Assembly (NCBI RefSeq): GCF_001654495.1
Contig: NZ_CP015849.1
Coordinates: 4,129,501-4,193,500, forward strand
Direction of reading: 5' to 3'
DNA length: 64,000 nucleotides
Source: Streptomyces sp. SAT1
GTDB lineage: Bacteria; Actinomycetota; Actinomycetes; Streptomycetales; Streptomycetaceae
Positions 8,477-17,238 of this stretch are shown here, one piece after another. Below the pieces are notes generated by a model that saw only the letters and a program-made list of their open reading frames with translations, ran no database searches and was not told the origin of the DNA. Position numbers and translations under genes: made by a program. Every line of letters begins with the position of its first letter. The stretch's first letter is position 1.

Positions 8477-9802
8477 CTACGCGATGTGCTCCTCCATCAG
8501 CTCGTCGTTGAGACGGGCCGTGAAGCGGTCCATGTACTGGTTCAGCTCGCGGGACTGGAGACGCACCCCGTACGCCGCCTCGACGTTCGCGGCGAAGGTG
8601 CCGGGCGTCGGCATGCCCTCGCCCTCGATCGAGTACCGGAACACCTGGTAAAGGCCCTCCTCGTCCGACGCCTGCTCGGCCGTGCCGCCGCCGTCGCCCA
8701 GCTCACGGGTGCGGTTGGGGCCCGCGGGGACCGGGAAGCCGCCCGTGTCCTCGGGGGAGGGCTGCCGGGGGGCGGGCTGCTGGGGAGCGGACCGCTGGGG
8801 GGCGGGCTGCTCCGATGCCTGCTGCTCCGGCTGGTCGGGGTGCCGCTCCTCGTACCACTCGTCGTACGGCGGCTCCGGGCCGTACGACGGCTCCGGCTCG
8901 TACGTCGGGTCGTACCCGCCGTGGTAGTCGACCTGCCGCGGCGCCTGGAACCACGGGCTCTCCGCCGGGTCCGGCACATACGCCTGCTGCTCCGGCTCCG
9001 GGCCGCGCTCGGCCACCAGCGCGCGCGGCTGCCCGCCGCCCGGCACCGCCGCCCGCTGCGCCTCGGCGGCCACCGCCGGCTGCGGCGCGGGCACCGGCGG
9101 CAGCAGCGCGGGCTCGATACCCGCCGCCGCCAGGCCCGCAGGGGCCGTCTCCGCCAGCGGCACGCCGTAGCGGGCGAGCCGCAGCGGCATCAGCGACTCC
9201 ACCGGAGCCTTGCGGCGCCAGGCCCGGCCGAAGCGCGAACGCAGCCGCGCCTGGTAGACCAGCCGCTCCTGCTCCAGCTTGATCACCTGCTCGTAGGAGC
9301 GCAGCTCCCACAGCTTCATCCGGCGCCACAGCAGGAACGTCGGCAGCGGCGACAGCAGCCAGCGGGTGAGGCGGACCCCCTCCATGTGCTTGTCGGCCGT
9401 GATGTCCGCGATCCGGCCCACGGCGTGCCGCGCCGCCTCCACCGCCACCACGAACAGCACCGGGATCACCGCGTGCATCCCGACACCCAGCGGATCCGGC
9501 CAGGCCGCCGCGCCGTTGAACGCGATCGTCGCCGTCGTCAGCACCCACGCCGTCTGACGCAGCAGCGGGAAGGGGATCCGGATCCACGTCAGCAGCAGAT
9601 CCAGGGCGAGCAGCACACAGATGCCCGCGTCGATGCCTATCGGGAACACATAACTGAAGTCCCCGAAGCCCTTCTTGATGGCCAGCTCGCGCACGGCCGC
9701 GTACGAACCCGCGAAACCGATACCGGCGATGATCACGGCGCCGGCCACGACCACGCCGATCAGTACCCGGTGCATCCGAGTCAGCTGCAATGGCGCGGCC
9801 AC
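8477..9802 (-). CDS. DUF2637 membrane protein
   Basis: A 441-residue protein. The N-terminal half has about four membrane segments between residues 10 and 120 (HRVLIGVVVAGAVIIAGIGF, then FPIGIDAGICVLLALDLLLTW), the DUF2637 arrangement known from Streptomyces chromosomes and Spd-type plasmid genes. The second half is a cytoplasmic tail: a basic helical stretch with ELRSYEQVIKLEQERLVYQ, a long Pro/Glu/Gln-rich linker, and a conserved C-terminal helical domain (LYQVFRYSIEGEGMP, RELNQYMDRF). The GTG at 9802 is supported by GGGGAGGGGAG just upstream. Function is unknown; the tail may bind a partner. Confidence 0.85.
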   Translation of the reverse strand: MAAPLQLTRMHRVLIGVVVAGAVIIAGIGFAGSYAAVRELAIKKGFGDFSYVFPIGIDAGICVLLALDLLLTWIRIPFPLLRQTAWVLTTATIAFNGAAAWPDPLGVGMHAVIPVLFVVAVEAARHAVGRIADITADKHMEGVRLTRWLLSPLPTFLLWRRMKLWELRSYEQVIKLEQERLVYQARLRSRFGRAWRRKAPVESLMPLRLARYGVPLAETAPAGLAAAGIEPALLPPVPAPQPAVAAEAQRAAVPGGGQPRALVAERGPEPEQQAYVPDPAESPWFQAPRQVDYHGGYDPTYEPEPSYGPEPPYDEWYEERHPDQPEQQASEQPAPQRSAPQQPAPRQPSPEDTGGFPVPAGPNRTRELGDGGGTAEQASDEEGLYQVFRYSIEGEGMPTPGTFAANVEAAYGVRLQSRELNQYMDRFTARLNDELMEEHIA

Positions 9803-9911
9803 TCGTACTCCCCTCCCCTTGCCTCCTGTTGCGCGCAACAGAGTGGCACATCCGTGCGGGGAACGGATGGCCGGATCCGGCGGTCCGCTCCGCCCGGCCG
9901 CGCGCGGACGG

Positions 9912-10862
9912 CTACCGAGCGGACTTCGACGCCGACTCCGAGGGCGACGTCGTCGCCGACGCCGAGGCGGAACCGGAGGCCGGCGCGGACGCCTTCCCGG
10001 ACGCCCCACCGGACGCCTTCCCGGAGGGCGAGGACGCGTCCGAACCGCCCGAAGAGCCCGCACCACCGGCGCCGTTGACCGTCTTCACCGAGGCCACCGC
10101 CTCCTGGGCGGCCCGCACCGCGTCCTTCGTCAGGGCCTCAGCGTCCGGCGTCTTGTCACCGGCCAGACCCGCGCCGTTGTAGTCGAGCGTGACCACCACG
10201 TTCTCCACCCGGGCCACGACCGTCTGCTGCTTGAAGGTGCCTTCCTTCTTCTTCAGGTCGTAGCGCACCGCCGTCGCCTCGTCGCCCGCCCCGGACACCG
10301 GCTGCGACGACGTCTTGCGCGCACCCGACACCGACCGCGCGTCCTGCACCTGCTTGCCGTAGTACTCGCGCGCCTGCGCCTCGCCCGAACCGCGCGCCGT
10401 GTCCGACTCGAAACGCAGCAGCGAGACGTTCAGCCAGCGGTACTGGGACCCCTTCACGCCGTTGTTCGTCAGCCCGTTCCACGAGCAGCTCGCCCGCGTC
10501 GACACATCGCTGGAGGTGCCCGCCTTGGCGGACTTCTCACCGCCCGGCACCAGTTCGCCCAGCGTCTTCTTCGGCAGCATCCCGCACGGGTCCGGCAGCT
10601 TCCCGTAGGCCGCGGCCCGCACGGTCGGCGACGGGCTCGCCGACGCCGACGCCGAGGCGCCGCCCGAGGCCGCCGCGCTCGCCGTGCCGGACGCGTCGTC
10701 CGAACCGGAGTCCGAGGAGGACGAACAGGCGGCCGCCGTCAGCAGCAGCACCGGCAGCGCGGTCGCGCACACGACGGCACGGCGCAGCCGCGGTGCCCCC
10801 GCGGCACGCCCCTCCCGCTGGTCACGCCGGTCACGCTGTTCTCGCTGAGCTGCTCGCTGCAT
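9912..10862 (-). CDS. DUF3558-type lipoprotein (1)
   Basis: A 316-residue exported lipoprotein. A basic N-terminus is followed by a hydrophobic segment ending in the lipobox-like LLTAAAC and a Ser/Asp-rich tether. The mature domain starts near LPDPCGMLPKKTLGELVPGG and contains DVSTRASCSWNGL, the Cys-pair pattern of DUF3558. A Ser/Ala/Gly-rich tail closes the protein. I chose the ATG at 10862 because GAAGGA lies four bases upstream. The in-frame ATG at 10877 is the alternative. The next gene upstream on this strand encodes a second DUF3558-like lipoprotein; the two may act together at the cell surface. The ligand is unknown. Confidence 0.82.
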   Translation of the reverse strand: MQRAAQREQRDRRDQREGRAAGAPRLRRAVVCATALPVLLLTAAACSSSSDSGSDDASGTASAAASGGASASASASPSPTVRAAAYGKLPDPCGMLPKKTLGELVPGGEKSAKAGTSSDVSTRASCSWNGLTNNGVKGSQYRWLNVSLLRFESDTARGSGEAQAREYYGKQVQDARSVSGARKTSSQPVSGAGDEATAVRYDLKKKEGTFKQQTVVARVENVVVTLDYNGAGLAGDKTPDAEALTKDAVRAAQEAVASVKTVNGAGGAGSSGGSDASSPSGKASGGASGKASAPASGSASASATTSPSESASKSAR

Positions 10863-11007
10863 GGTTCCTTCACTCATGACGCTCGTGGTTCCCTGCGTTT
10901 CGGATCACGGTCTGATCAGGTCCGGGGGCCACCGTACGCAATCGGTCAGCGGCGTGGTCCGCCTTCCCGCGCATCCCGGCACCGCGCCAAGTGCCGCGCC
11001 CCGGACG

Positions 11008-11889
11008 TCAACCGCCCAGCGAATCCGCGAGCTGCGCCGCCAGTTTCCGGGCCCTGTCCTGCATTTCCTTGCTGTCCGGGACCGCGCCCACACCGGCCGG
11101 CTGCTCCTCGTACTCGATGGTCACGATCACGTTCGACGTGCGGAACGCCACAGTCACCGTCCGCTGCTTGACCGTCGAACCGGAGCTGCTGAGCGCGTCG
11201 TCGAGAAACGCCTCGTCGCCGAGGTCGTCGAGGGTGCGGGGCTGGATCTCGGCCGGGTCGGTGACGGGGGCGGAGGCCGTAGAAGAAGGCGCGGAAGGCG
11301 CGGAGGGGCCGCCGGTGGAGTGGGAGGAGGGCGCGCCGCCGGGGGTGCCGCCGGACGGCGACGGGGGCGGGGACTGGGATCCGGAGGAGCCGGAGGAGCC
11401 GGACTGCGACTGCGAGCCGCCGGACGGGGTGAGCGGCGCGGGCAGGTCCGCGGCGCTCTGCCGGGTGGCGAAGACCGCCTCGGCCTGGCTGTCGTCGCTC
11501 ACCGCGTTGTCGTAGGAGACGACCCGCTCGAAGTCGATGTGCAGATGGTCGGTGGCCTCGGCGGAGTCCACCTTCCAGCGGCAGCCGACCTTGCGGTCCG
11601 TGTCGTAGGTGAGCGTGGCCTCGCCGTCGTACGCCTTCTCGCGCTGCTCCGGGTCGGTGATCTGCTGGATGCCGGGCAGCAGCGTGTCGAGGGTGCCGTG
11701 GCCGACCGCGCGGCAGGCCTCCGGGAGCGTGCGGTACCTGCCCGGCTGGGCCGCCGCCGTCGCGGGTCCCGGACCGTCCGGGTTGGCGTCGTCCGCCCGG
11801 CCGCCGTCCGACGAGCCGCCGGAGCAGCCGGCCAGCAACAGCGCCGCGAACAACGCGGCGGCGCCGGATACGTACGCCTTCCGCAGCAC
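11008..11889 (-). CDS. DUF3558-type lipoprotein (2)
   Basis: A 293-residue lipoprotein with a textbook signal: MLRKAYVSGAAALFAALLLAGC, in which LLAGC is the lipobox. The mature part has RTLPEACRAVGHGTLDTLLPG and DRKVGCRWKVDS, giving the paired cysteines of DUF3558. A Ser/Pro/Gly spacer around residues 150-210 splits the fold, and the protein ends in an amphipathic helix (DRARKLAAQLADSLGG). The GTG start at 11889 has GAGAGGAG upstream. It is transcribed in the same direction as the first lipoprotein, from which it is separated by about 145 bases. Confidence 0.82.
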   Translation of the reverse strand: MLRKAYVSGAAALFAALLLAGCSGGSSDGGRADDANPDGPGPATAAAQPGRYRTLPEACRAVGHGTLDTLLPGIQQITDPEQREKAYDGEATLTYDTDRKVGCRWKVDSAEATDHLHIDFERVVSYDNAVSDDSQAEAVFATRQSAADLPAPLTPSGGSQSQSGSSGSSGSQSPPPSPSGGTPGGAPSSHSTGGPSAPSAPSSTASAPVTDPAEIQPRTLDDLGDEAFLDDALSSSGSTVKQRTVTVAFRTSNVIVTIEYEEQPAGVGAVPDSKEMQDRARKLAAQLADSLGG

Positions 11890-12095
11890 GGTCAGGCTCC
11901 TCTCGACGGGGGTCGGTCACCCGGGCCGCCCGGCGGTTAATCGCTTGCCGGGCGGGGGCGTCTCCTGGAGACAATGTGTATCGCACGCACTGCCGTGGAC
12001 GCCGGTCCGATGTCCTGTTTCGTCGACCTTGGCGCTGGTATTGCGATTCGCCACTTCTGAGACTTCTGTATGTTTACCGGGGGAATGAGCACGCT

Positions 12096-13289
12096 ATGTC
12101 GTACGTGGAAATGCCGGGCGCGAAGGTGCCCATACGCCTGTGGACCGACCCCGCCTCGGTCGAGGACGTGGCGCTGCGCCAGCTCCAGAACGTCGCCACC
12201 CTGCCCTGGATCAAGGGCCTGGCCGTCATGCCCGACGTGCACTACGGCAAGGGCGCGACCGTCGGTTCCGTCATCGCCATGCGCGGCGCGGTCTGCCCGG
12301 CGGCGGTCGGCGTGGACATCGGCTGCGGCATGTCCGCGGTGAAGACGTCCCTCACCGCCAACGACCTCCCCGGCGACCTCTCCCGCCTGCGCTCCAGGAT
12401 CGAACAGGCCATCCCGGTCGGCCGCGGCATGCACGACGACCCCGTCGACCCGCACGCCTTCCACGGCCTGGCCACGGCGGGCTGGGACGGCTTCTGGGGG
12501 CGGTTCGACGGTGTGGCCGAAGCGGTCAGATTCCGTCAGGAACGGGCGACGAAGCAGATGGGAACGCTCGGAAGCGGCAATCATTTTGTGGAGATTTGTA
12601 CAGATACGACCGGTTCTGTCTGGTTGATGCTTCACTCCGGTTCGCGGAACATCGGCAAGGAACTGGCCGAGCACCACATCGGCATCGCGCAGAAGCTCCC
12701 CCACAACCAGGGCCTGGTCGACCGCGACCTGGCGGTGTTCGTCGCGGACACCCCGCAGATGGCCGCCTACCGCAACGACCTGTTCTGGGCGCAGGAGTAC
12801 GCCAAGTACAACCGCACGCTCATGATGGCGCTGCTGAAGGACGTCGTCCGCAAGGAGTTCAAGAAGGCGAAGCCGGTCTTCGAGCAGGAGATCTCCTGCC
12901 ACCACAACTACGTGGCGGAGGAACGTTACGACGGCATGGACCTGCTGGTCACCCGCAAGGGCGCGATCCGCGCGGGTTCCGGCGAGTACGGCATCATCCC
13001 CGGCTCGATGGGCACCGGCTCGTACATCGTGAAGGGCCTCGGCAACGCGAAGTCCTTCAACTCCGCCTCGCACGGCGCCGGGCGGCGGATGAGCCGCAAC
13101 GCCGCCAAGCGCCGCTTCTCCACGAAGGACCTGGAGGAGCAGACGCGGGGCGTGGAGTGCCGCAAGGACTCCGGTGTGGTCGACGAGATCCCGGGTGCCT
13201 ACAAGCCCATCGAGCAGGTCATCGACCAGCAGCGGGACCTCGTCGAGGTGGTGGCGCGGCTCAAGCAGGTGGTCTGTGTGAAGGGCTGA
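12096..13289 (+). CDS. rtcB: RtcB-family RNA ligase
   Basis: A 397-residue RtcB protein, which joins 2',3'-cyclic phosphate or 3'-phosphate RNA ends to 5'-OH ends using GTP and Mn2+. Visible motifs are MPDVHYGKG, VGVDIGCGMSAV (metal ligands around D74 and C77), GSGNHFVE (residues 158-165), ISCHHNYV, PGSMGTGSY and NSASHGAGRRMSR, whose His325 should be the guanylylated residue. ATG 12096 is preceded by GGGGGAATGAG. No archease or RtcA/RtcR gene is adjacent. A stretch near residues 159-183 uses AT-rich codons (TTT, ATT, TGT, ACA, TTG, CTT) unlike the rest of the gene. Confidence 0.93.
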   Translation: MSYVEMPGAKVPIRLWTDPASVEDVALRQLQNVATLPWIKGLAVMPDVHYGKGATVGSVIAMRGAVCPAAVGVDIGCGMSAVKTSLTANDLPGDLSRLRSRIEQAIPVGRGMHDDPVDPHAFHGLATAGWDGFWGRFDGVAEAVRFRQERATKQMGTLGSGNHFVEICTDTTGSVWLMLHSGSRNIGKELAEHHIGIAQKLPHNQGLVDRDLAVFVADTPQMAAYRNDLFWAQEYAKYNRTLMMALLKDVVRKEFKKAKPVFEQEISCHHNYVAEERYDGMDLLVTRKGAIRAGSGEYGIIPGSMGTGSYIVKGLGNAKSFNSASHGAGRRMSRNAAKRRFSTKDLEEQTRGVECRKDSGVVDEIPGAYKPIEQVIDQQRDLVEVVARLKQVVCVKG

Positions 13290-13315
13290 GAAGGGCCGAG
13301 GTTCACCCCTGTGGG

Positions 13316-14581
13316 TTATGCGAGCCGCTTCTCCAGCAGGGTCACCGCGTACGGGGTGCCCGTGGGGTTCGGTTTGGCGGGGTGTTCGCCGGTGGCCGTG
13401 TAGCCGGCCGTCTCGTAGTAGGCGCGCAGGCGGGGGTTGGTGGTGAGGCAGTCGAGGCGGGCGTAGGGGCGGCCGGTGGCGGTGATGCGGGACTCGGCCT
13501 CGGCGAGGAGGCGGCGGCCGGTGCCGGGCGGGGCGGTGTGCGGGGCGGTCATCAGGCGGTGGATGTAGCCGGCGTCGGCGGGGCGGGGGCCCCAGGCGTC
13601 GGGGTCGTCCCACCACAGTTCCCAGGCGCCGGCCAGATGCTCGCCCGCGTACGCGAGCCAGACCTCGCCCTCGCGCATCCGGGTGCGGAAGTGGGCCTCG
13701 TCCTTCTCGCCCGGCTTCCACTGGTCGATGCCGCGGGCCAGCTGCCACAGGGCGGCGCTGTCGCGCAGCCGGACCAGCAGCGGCGCGTCGGCGGGGACGG
13801 CGCGGCGGAAGGACAGCGGCGGCCGGGTGGCGGGGGCGGGCTCCAGGAGGTGGGCGCGCAGGGTGGCGGCGAGCGCGGACGCGTCGAGTTCCAGGGCGTC
13901 GGTGACGTACGCCTCGACGGAGCCGTACTTCTGCCTCAGGGCGGCCAGGAACAGGCGCATCACCGCGGCGGGGGCGCGGCCGTAGCCGGGCCAGCGGGGG
14001 GTGCGTCCGCCGTTGCGGGCCCGCCAGTCGGCCAGCAGCATCGGGGTGGCCAGCTCGGTGAGGGAGAAGTCCTCGACGACGGTGGGCTCGGGGACGCCGA
14101 GCAGGGTCAGGACCAGCGCGGCCAGTTCGCCCGTGCGGTCCTTGCCGGAGGCGCAGTGGAAGACCAGCGGGGTGCCGGAGACGGCCGCGTCGCGGATCAG
14201 CTCCAGGGCGGCGCGGATCTCCTTGGTGCCGTCCTCGGCCACTTCGAGGTAGCGCTCGGCCAGATACGGGCCCGGGTCCACCTCGGGGCCCAGCGCGGGC
14301 TGGTCGTAGGGGCGGTGCTCGATGCTGAGGTTGTGGTAGGTGAAGGAGGGGTGCTCCGGGACCCGGCCCTGGCGCTCGGCCTCCCAGCCGTGGCGCAGGT
14401 CGATCACGGTGCCGATCCCCAGAGCGAGGAAGCGGTCCCAGTCCGGGGCGGCGCGGTCCAGCTTGCCGAGGCCGTCGGCGCGGTAGAGGAGGCGCGGGCG
14501 GACCCGCAGGCCGTCCTCGGTGGCGTATCCGCCGAGGTCACGGACGTTGCGCAGGGCGTCGAAGCGTATGTGTCTGTCCAC
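13316..14581 (-). CDS. Fusion of tyrosine/serine phosphatase and GNAT acetyltransferase
   Basis: A 421-residue two-domain protein. Residues about 5-250 form a protein-tyrosine/serine phosphatase of the MptpB-like type, with NVRDLGGYATEDG near the start and the catalytic loop HCASGKDRTGE, giving C143-x5-R149. Residues about 257-421 are a GNAT domain (FRRAVPADAPLLVRLRD, the acetyl-CoA loop APPGTGRRLLAEAE, and NPRLRAYYETAGY). A Pro-rich joint links them. Both domains keep their key residues. The GTG at 14581 is used; its ribosome site is weak. It converges with rtcB. The pairing suggests a switch removing one modification and adding another, which is inference. Confidence 0.87.
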   Translation of the reverse strand: MDRHIRFDALRNVRDLGGYATEDGLRVRPRLLYRADGLGKLDRAAPDWDRFLALGIGTVIDLRHGWEAERQGRVPEHPSFTYHNLSIEHRPYDQPALGPEVDPGPYLAERYLEVAEDGTKEIRAALELIRDAAVSGTPLVFHCASGKDRTGELAALVLTLLGVPEPTVVEDFSLTELATPMLLADWRARNGGRTPRWPGYGRAPAAVMRLFLAALRQKYGSVEAYVTDALELDASALAATLRAHLLEPAPATRPPLSFRRAVPADAPLLVRLRDSAALWQLARGIDQWKPGEKDEAHFRTRMREGEVWLAYAGEHLAGAWELWWDDPDAWGPRPADAGYIHRLMTAPHTAPPGTGRRLLAEAESRITATGRPYARLDCLTTNPRLRAYYETAGYTATGEHPAKPNPTGTPYAVTLLEKRLA

Positions 14582-14624
14582 GGTCGGTCACCCTACGGCG
14601 GGGTCGACGCGACCGCGCGGGGCC

Positions 14625-14861
14625 TCACTTGGCGTGGCGGACCGCGTAGATCATGACGAACGCCACCACGTGGATGCCGAAGAGGAAGTAGCCGAGGTAG
14701 TACCAGACGTAGCGCTCGCGCTTCTTCTCCTCCGCCAGGCGCCGCTGCTCGGCGGCGGTCCGCTCCCGGGCGGGCGGCCCCTGGGCGGCGGGGCCAGGTC
14801 CGGGGGTGTCCGGCCCGGGGGTGTCCGGTCCGGAGGCGTTCTGTGGCGTCGTCATCGTCAT
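14625..14861 (-). CDS. Small single-pass membrane protein
   Basis: A 78-residue protein with a Pro/Gly/Thr-rich N-terminus, a charged helical stretch (ERTAAEQRRLAEEKKRERY) and one C-terminal membrane segment (YLGYFLFGIHVVAFVMIYAV). The ATG at 14861 shares a base with the stop of the upstream SDR gene (TGATG) and has GGGAG five bases before it. The two are therefore translationally coupled and probably work together. I cannot assign a family with certainty. Confidence 0.75.
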   Translation of the reverse strand: MTMTTPQNASGPDTPGPDTPGPGPAAQGPPARERTAAEQRRLAEEKKRERYVWYYLGYFLFGIHVVAFVMIYAVRHAK

Positions 14862-15637
14862 CACCGCTCCCGGTGCACCTTGGTGTTCGACGCCTGGGCG
14901 CGCGGGCGCACGACCAGGAGGTCGATGTTGACATGGCTGGGGCGGGTCACCGCCCAGGTGATGGTGTCCGCGACGTCGTCGGCGGTCAGCGGCTCGGCGA
15001 CGCCCTCGTAGACCTTGGCGGCCTTCTCGGTGTCGCCGCCGAAGCGGGTCAGCGCGAACTCCTCGGTGCGGACCATGCCGGGCGCGACCTCGACGACCCG
15101 GACCGGCTGCCCGACGATCTCCAGGCGCAGCGTCTCGGCGAGGACGTGCTCGCCGTGCTTGGCGGCGACGTACCCGGCGCCGCCCTCGTAGGTGCCGAGG
15201 CCGGCCGTGGAGGAGACGACGACCACCGTGCCGTCGCCGCTCGCGGCGAGCTTGGGCAGCAGGGCCTGGGTGATGTTGAGGGTGCCGATGACGTTGGTCT
15301 CGTACATCGCGCGCCACTGGGCGGGGTCACCGGTGGCGACCGGGTCGGCGCCGAGCGCGCCGCCCGCGTTGTTCACCAGGACGCCGATGGTGCGGAAGGC
15401 GCTCGCGAACTCGTCGACGGCGGCCCGGTCGGTGACGTCGAGCTGGTAGGCGGTGGCGGAGTGGCCGGCCGCGGTGATCTCCTCGGCCAGCGCCTCGATG
15501 CGGTCCTTGCGGCGGGCGGTCAGCACCACGCGGTAGCCCGCGGCGGCGAGCTGCCGGGCCGTGGCGGCGCCGATACCGCTGCTCGCACCGGTGACCACGG
15601 CGATGCGGGAGGCGGCGGACGGTGCGGCGGTGGCCAT
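14861..15637 (-). CDS. SDR-family oxidoreductase
   Basis: A 258-residue classical short-chain dehydrogenase/reductase. TGASSGIG at residues 16-23 is the cofactor loop, and TARRKDR at the end of the second strand favours NADP(H). NNAG follows, then the catalytic Ser in VVVSSTAG and the YVAAK catalytic pair. The ATG at 15637 has GGAG upstream. The closest recollection is the serine/3-hydroxy-acid dehydrogenase (YdfG-like) group, but the substrate is not determinable. It is coupled to the small membrane protein downstream. Confidence 0.9.
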   Translation of the reverse strand: MATAAPSAASRIAVVTGASSGIGAATARQLAAAGYRVVLTARRKDRIEALAEEITAAGHSATAYQLDVTDRAAVDEFASAFRTIGVLVNNAGGALGADPVATGDPAQWRAMYETNVIGTLNITQALLPKLAASGDGTVVVVSSTAGLGTYEGGAGYVAAKHGEHVLAETLRLEIVGQPVRVVEVAPGMVRTEEFALTRFGGDTEKAAKVYEGVAEPLTADDVADTITWAVTRPSHVNIDLLVVRPRAQASNTKVHRER

Positions 15638-15687
15638 GGGCTGCTCCTCGGGTTCGTGCGCTCGGCTCAGCCCAGCGTAGGCGAACC

Positions 15688-16029
15688 TCAGCCGCCGTTC
15701 CTCGGGGCCCACATGATCAGCGCCATTCCGGCCAGGCAGACCGCGGCGCCCGCGAGGTCCCAGCGGTCGGGCCGGTAGCCGTCCGCGACGACGCCCCACA
15801 GGATGGATCCGGCCACGAAGATCCCGCCGTAGGCGGCGAGGATGCGGCCGAAGTGCGCGTCGGGCTGGAAGGTGGCGACGAAGCCGTACGCGCCGAGCGC
15901 GAGCACGCCGCCGGCCGCCCACAGCCACCCGCGGTGTTCGCGCACGCCCTGCCAGACCAGCCAGGCGCCGCCGATCTCGAAGAGCGCGGCGACGACGAAG
16001 AGGGCGGCGGAGCGGAGGATCAGGGGCAT
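15688..16029 (-). CDS. YnfA (UPF0060) family membrane protein
   Basis: A 113-residue protein with four hydrophobic segments: residues 5-25 (LRSAALFVVAALFEIGGAWLV), about 33-52, 62-80 and 88-107. The motifs FEIGGAWLVWQ and YGGIFVAGSILWGVVADG are diagnostic of the YnfA/UPF0060 family of small inner-membrane proteins, related in topology to small multidrug resistance transporters. Its transport role is not established here. It lies 50 bases upstream of the SDR gene on the same strand. Confidence 0.9.
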   Translation of the reverse strand: MPLILRSAALFVVAALFEIGGAWLVWQGVREHRGWLWAAGGVLALGAYGFVATFQPDAHFGRILAAYGGIFVAGSILWGVVADGYRPDRWDLAGAAVCLAGMALIMWAPRNGG

Positions 16030-16119
16030 GGGGGGCAGCTTTTCACGGCGGGCGTGGGGGGCTTGGCGGGGTGGCCGGGCCGGTCAGAGGGGGGTGGCCG
16101 GGGTGGTGCGGCGGGTCCG

Positions 16120-17085
16120 TCAGGGGGTGGCCGGGGTGGTGCGGCGGGCCCAGGGCGGGGTCCAGATGTCGCCGGGGGCGCGCCGGGCGCGGGCGGCGCG
16201 CAGGAGGTGGTCGCGCAGGGCGGCGAGGGCGGGGTGCGGGTTGTCGCGGTGGTGCAGGAGGCAGTGCGGGTACGCCGGGACCGGGTGGCGCAGCGGGATG
16301 CGGCGCAGGTCGTAGTCGGCGGGCCAGAGCACGCGGGTGAGTTCGCCGACGAAGGTGGTCAGGGTGGGTGACTCGGCCAGGACGTCGGGCAGCGGCTCGG
16401 TGCCGAAGTGGGGGCCGATCACGTCGATGGTGAGGCCGAAGGCGGCGGCGAGGTCGGCGTAGTAGGCGGCCCACTCGGTGCCGCTGCCCAGCTCGGGCAT
16501 CCAGATCGGGTGCCCGGCGAGGTCGGCGGGGCGGACGGCGCGGGCGTCGGCGAAGGGGTGGGCCGGGCCGGTGAGCAGGTGCAGGGGCTCGTCCAGGACG
16601 GGGACGGCCGCGATGTCGTCGGGCAGGTTCCGGCCGGGCTGGAGGACGGCGCGGAACGAGGCGTCCACGGTGCCGGCGCGGAGCGCGGCCACCGCCGCGT
16701 CGGCGTCGTAGAGGGTGACCACGTCGAGCGCGGTGTCCGGGTGGGCGCGCAGGAAGTCGCGCAGCAGCCCGGAGGGGGCGAGCTTGCGGCCGATGACGTC
16801 CACGCGCAGCGCGCGCCGGCCGGGGCGTACGGAGGCGGCGGCGCGTTCGGCGGCGCGCAGGAGTTCGCGGGCGTGCGGCAGGAACGCCTGGCCGTCGACG
16901 GTGAGCCGGGCGCCGCGCGCGGTGCGGGTGAACAGCCGGGTGCCGAGGGTCTTCTCCAGGGCGGCCACCCGCTTGGAGACGGCCTGCTGGGTGACGGCCA
17001 GATCGGTGGCGGCGTCCTGGAAGCGGCCCGCGTCGGCGGCGGCGACGAAGGTGCGTACGGCGGTGAGGTCCAGGTCCGGGTCCAC
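16120..17085 (-). CDS. LysR-family transcriptional regulator
   Basis: A 321-residue LysR-type regulator. The N-terminal winged helix spans about residues 1-62 (VRTFVAAADAGRFQDAATDL, AVTQQAVSKRVAALEKTLG, LFTRTARGARLT). The rest is a periplasmic-binding-protein-like sensor domain (LHLLTGPAHPFADARAV). I chose the GTG at 17085, which puts the helix-turn-helix at the usual distance from the start. In-frame upstream starts exist. It diverges from an MFS transporter gene across 153 bases, the common arrangement for a regulator of an exporter. Confidence 0.88.
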   Translation of the reverse strand: MDPDLDLTAVRTFVAAADAGRFQDAATDLAVTQQAVSKRVAALEKTLGTRLFTRTARGARLTVDGQAFLPHARELLRAAERAAASVRPGRRALRVDVIGRKLAPSGLLRDFLRAHPDTALDVVTLYDADAAVAALRAGTVDASFRAVLQPGRNLPDDIAAVPVLDEPLHLLTGPAHPFADARAVRPADLAGHPIWMPELGSGTEWAAYYADLAAAFGLTIDVIGPHFGTEPLPDVLAESPTLTTFVGELTRVLWPADYDLRRIPLRHPVPAYPHCLLHHRDNPHPALAALRDHLLRAARARRAPGDIWTPPWARRTTPATP

Positions 17086-17238
17086 GTCGGCCGACCCTAC
17101 TGCCACCGTGCCGTCACAACTGCCGGTTGTGGGCCGCGTGCCCCGGCGGTTGTTTGCCGGGCGGGACGGGCGGGGGCTTGGATGGGCGGCCGGTCGGCGG
17201 CGGTGGACCGGCCGGGCGGCTGCGGGAGGAGAGCGCGC

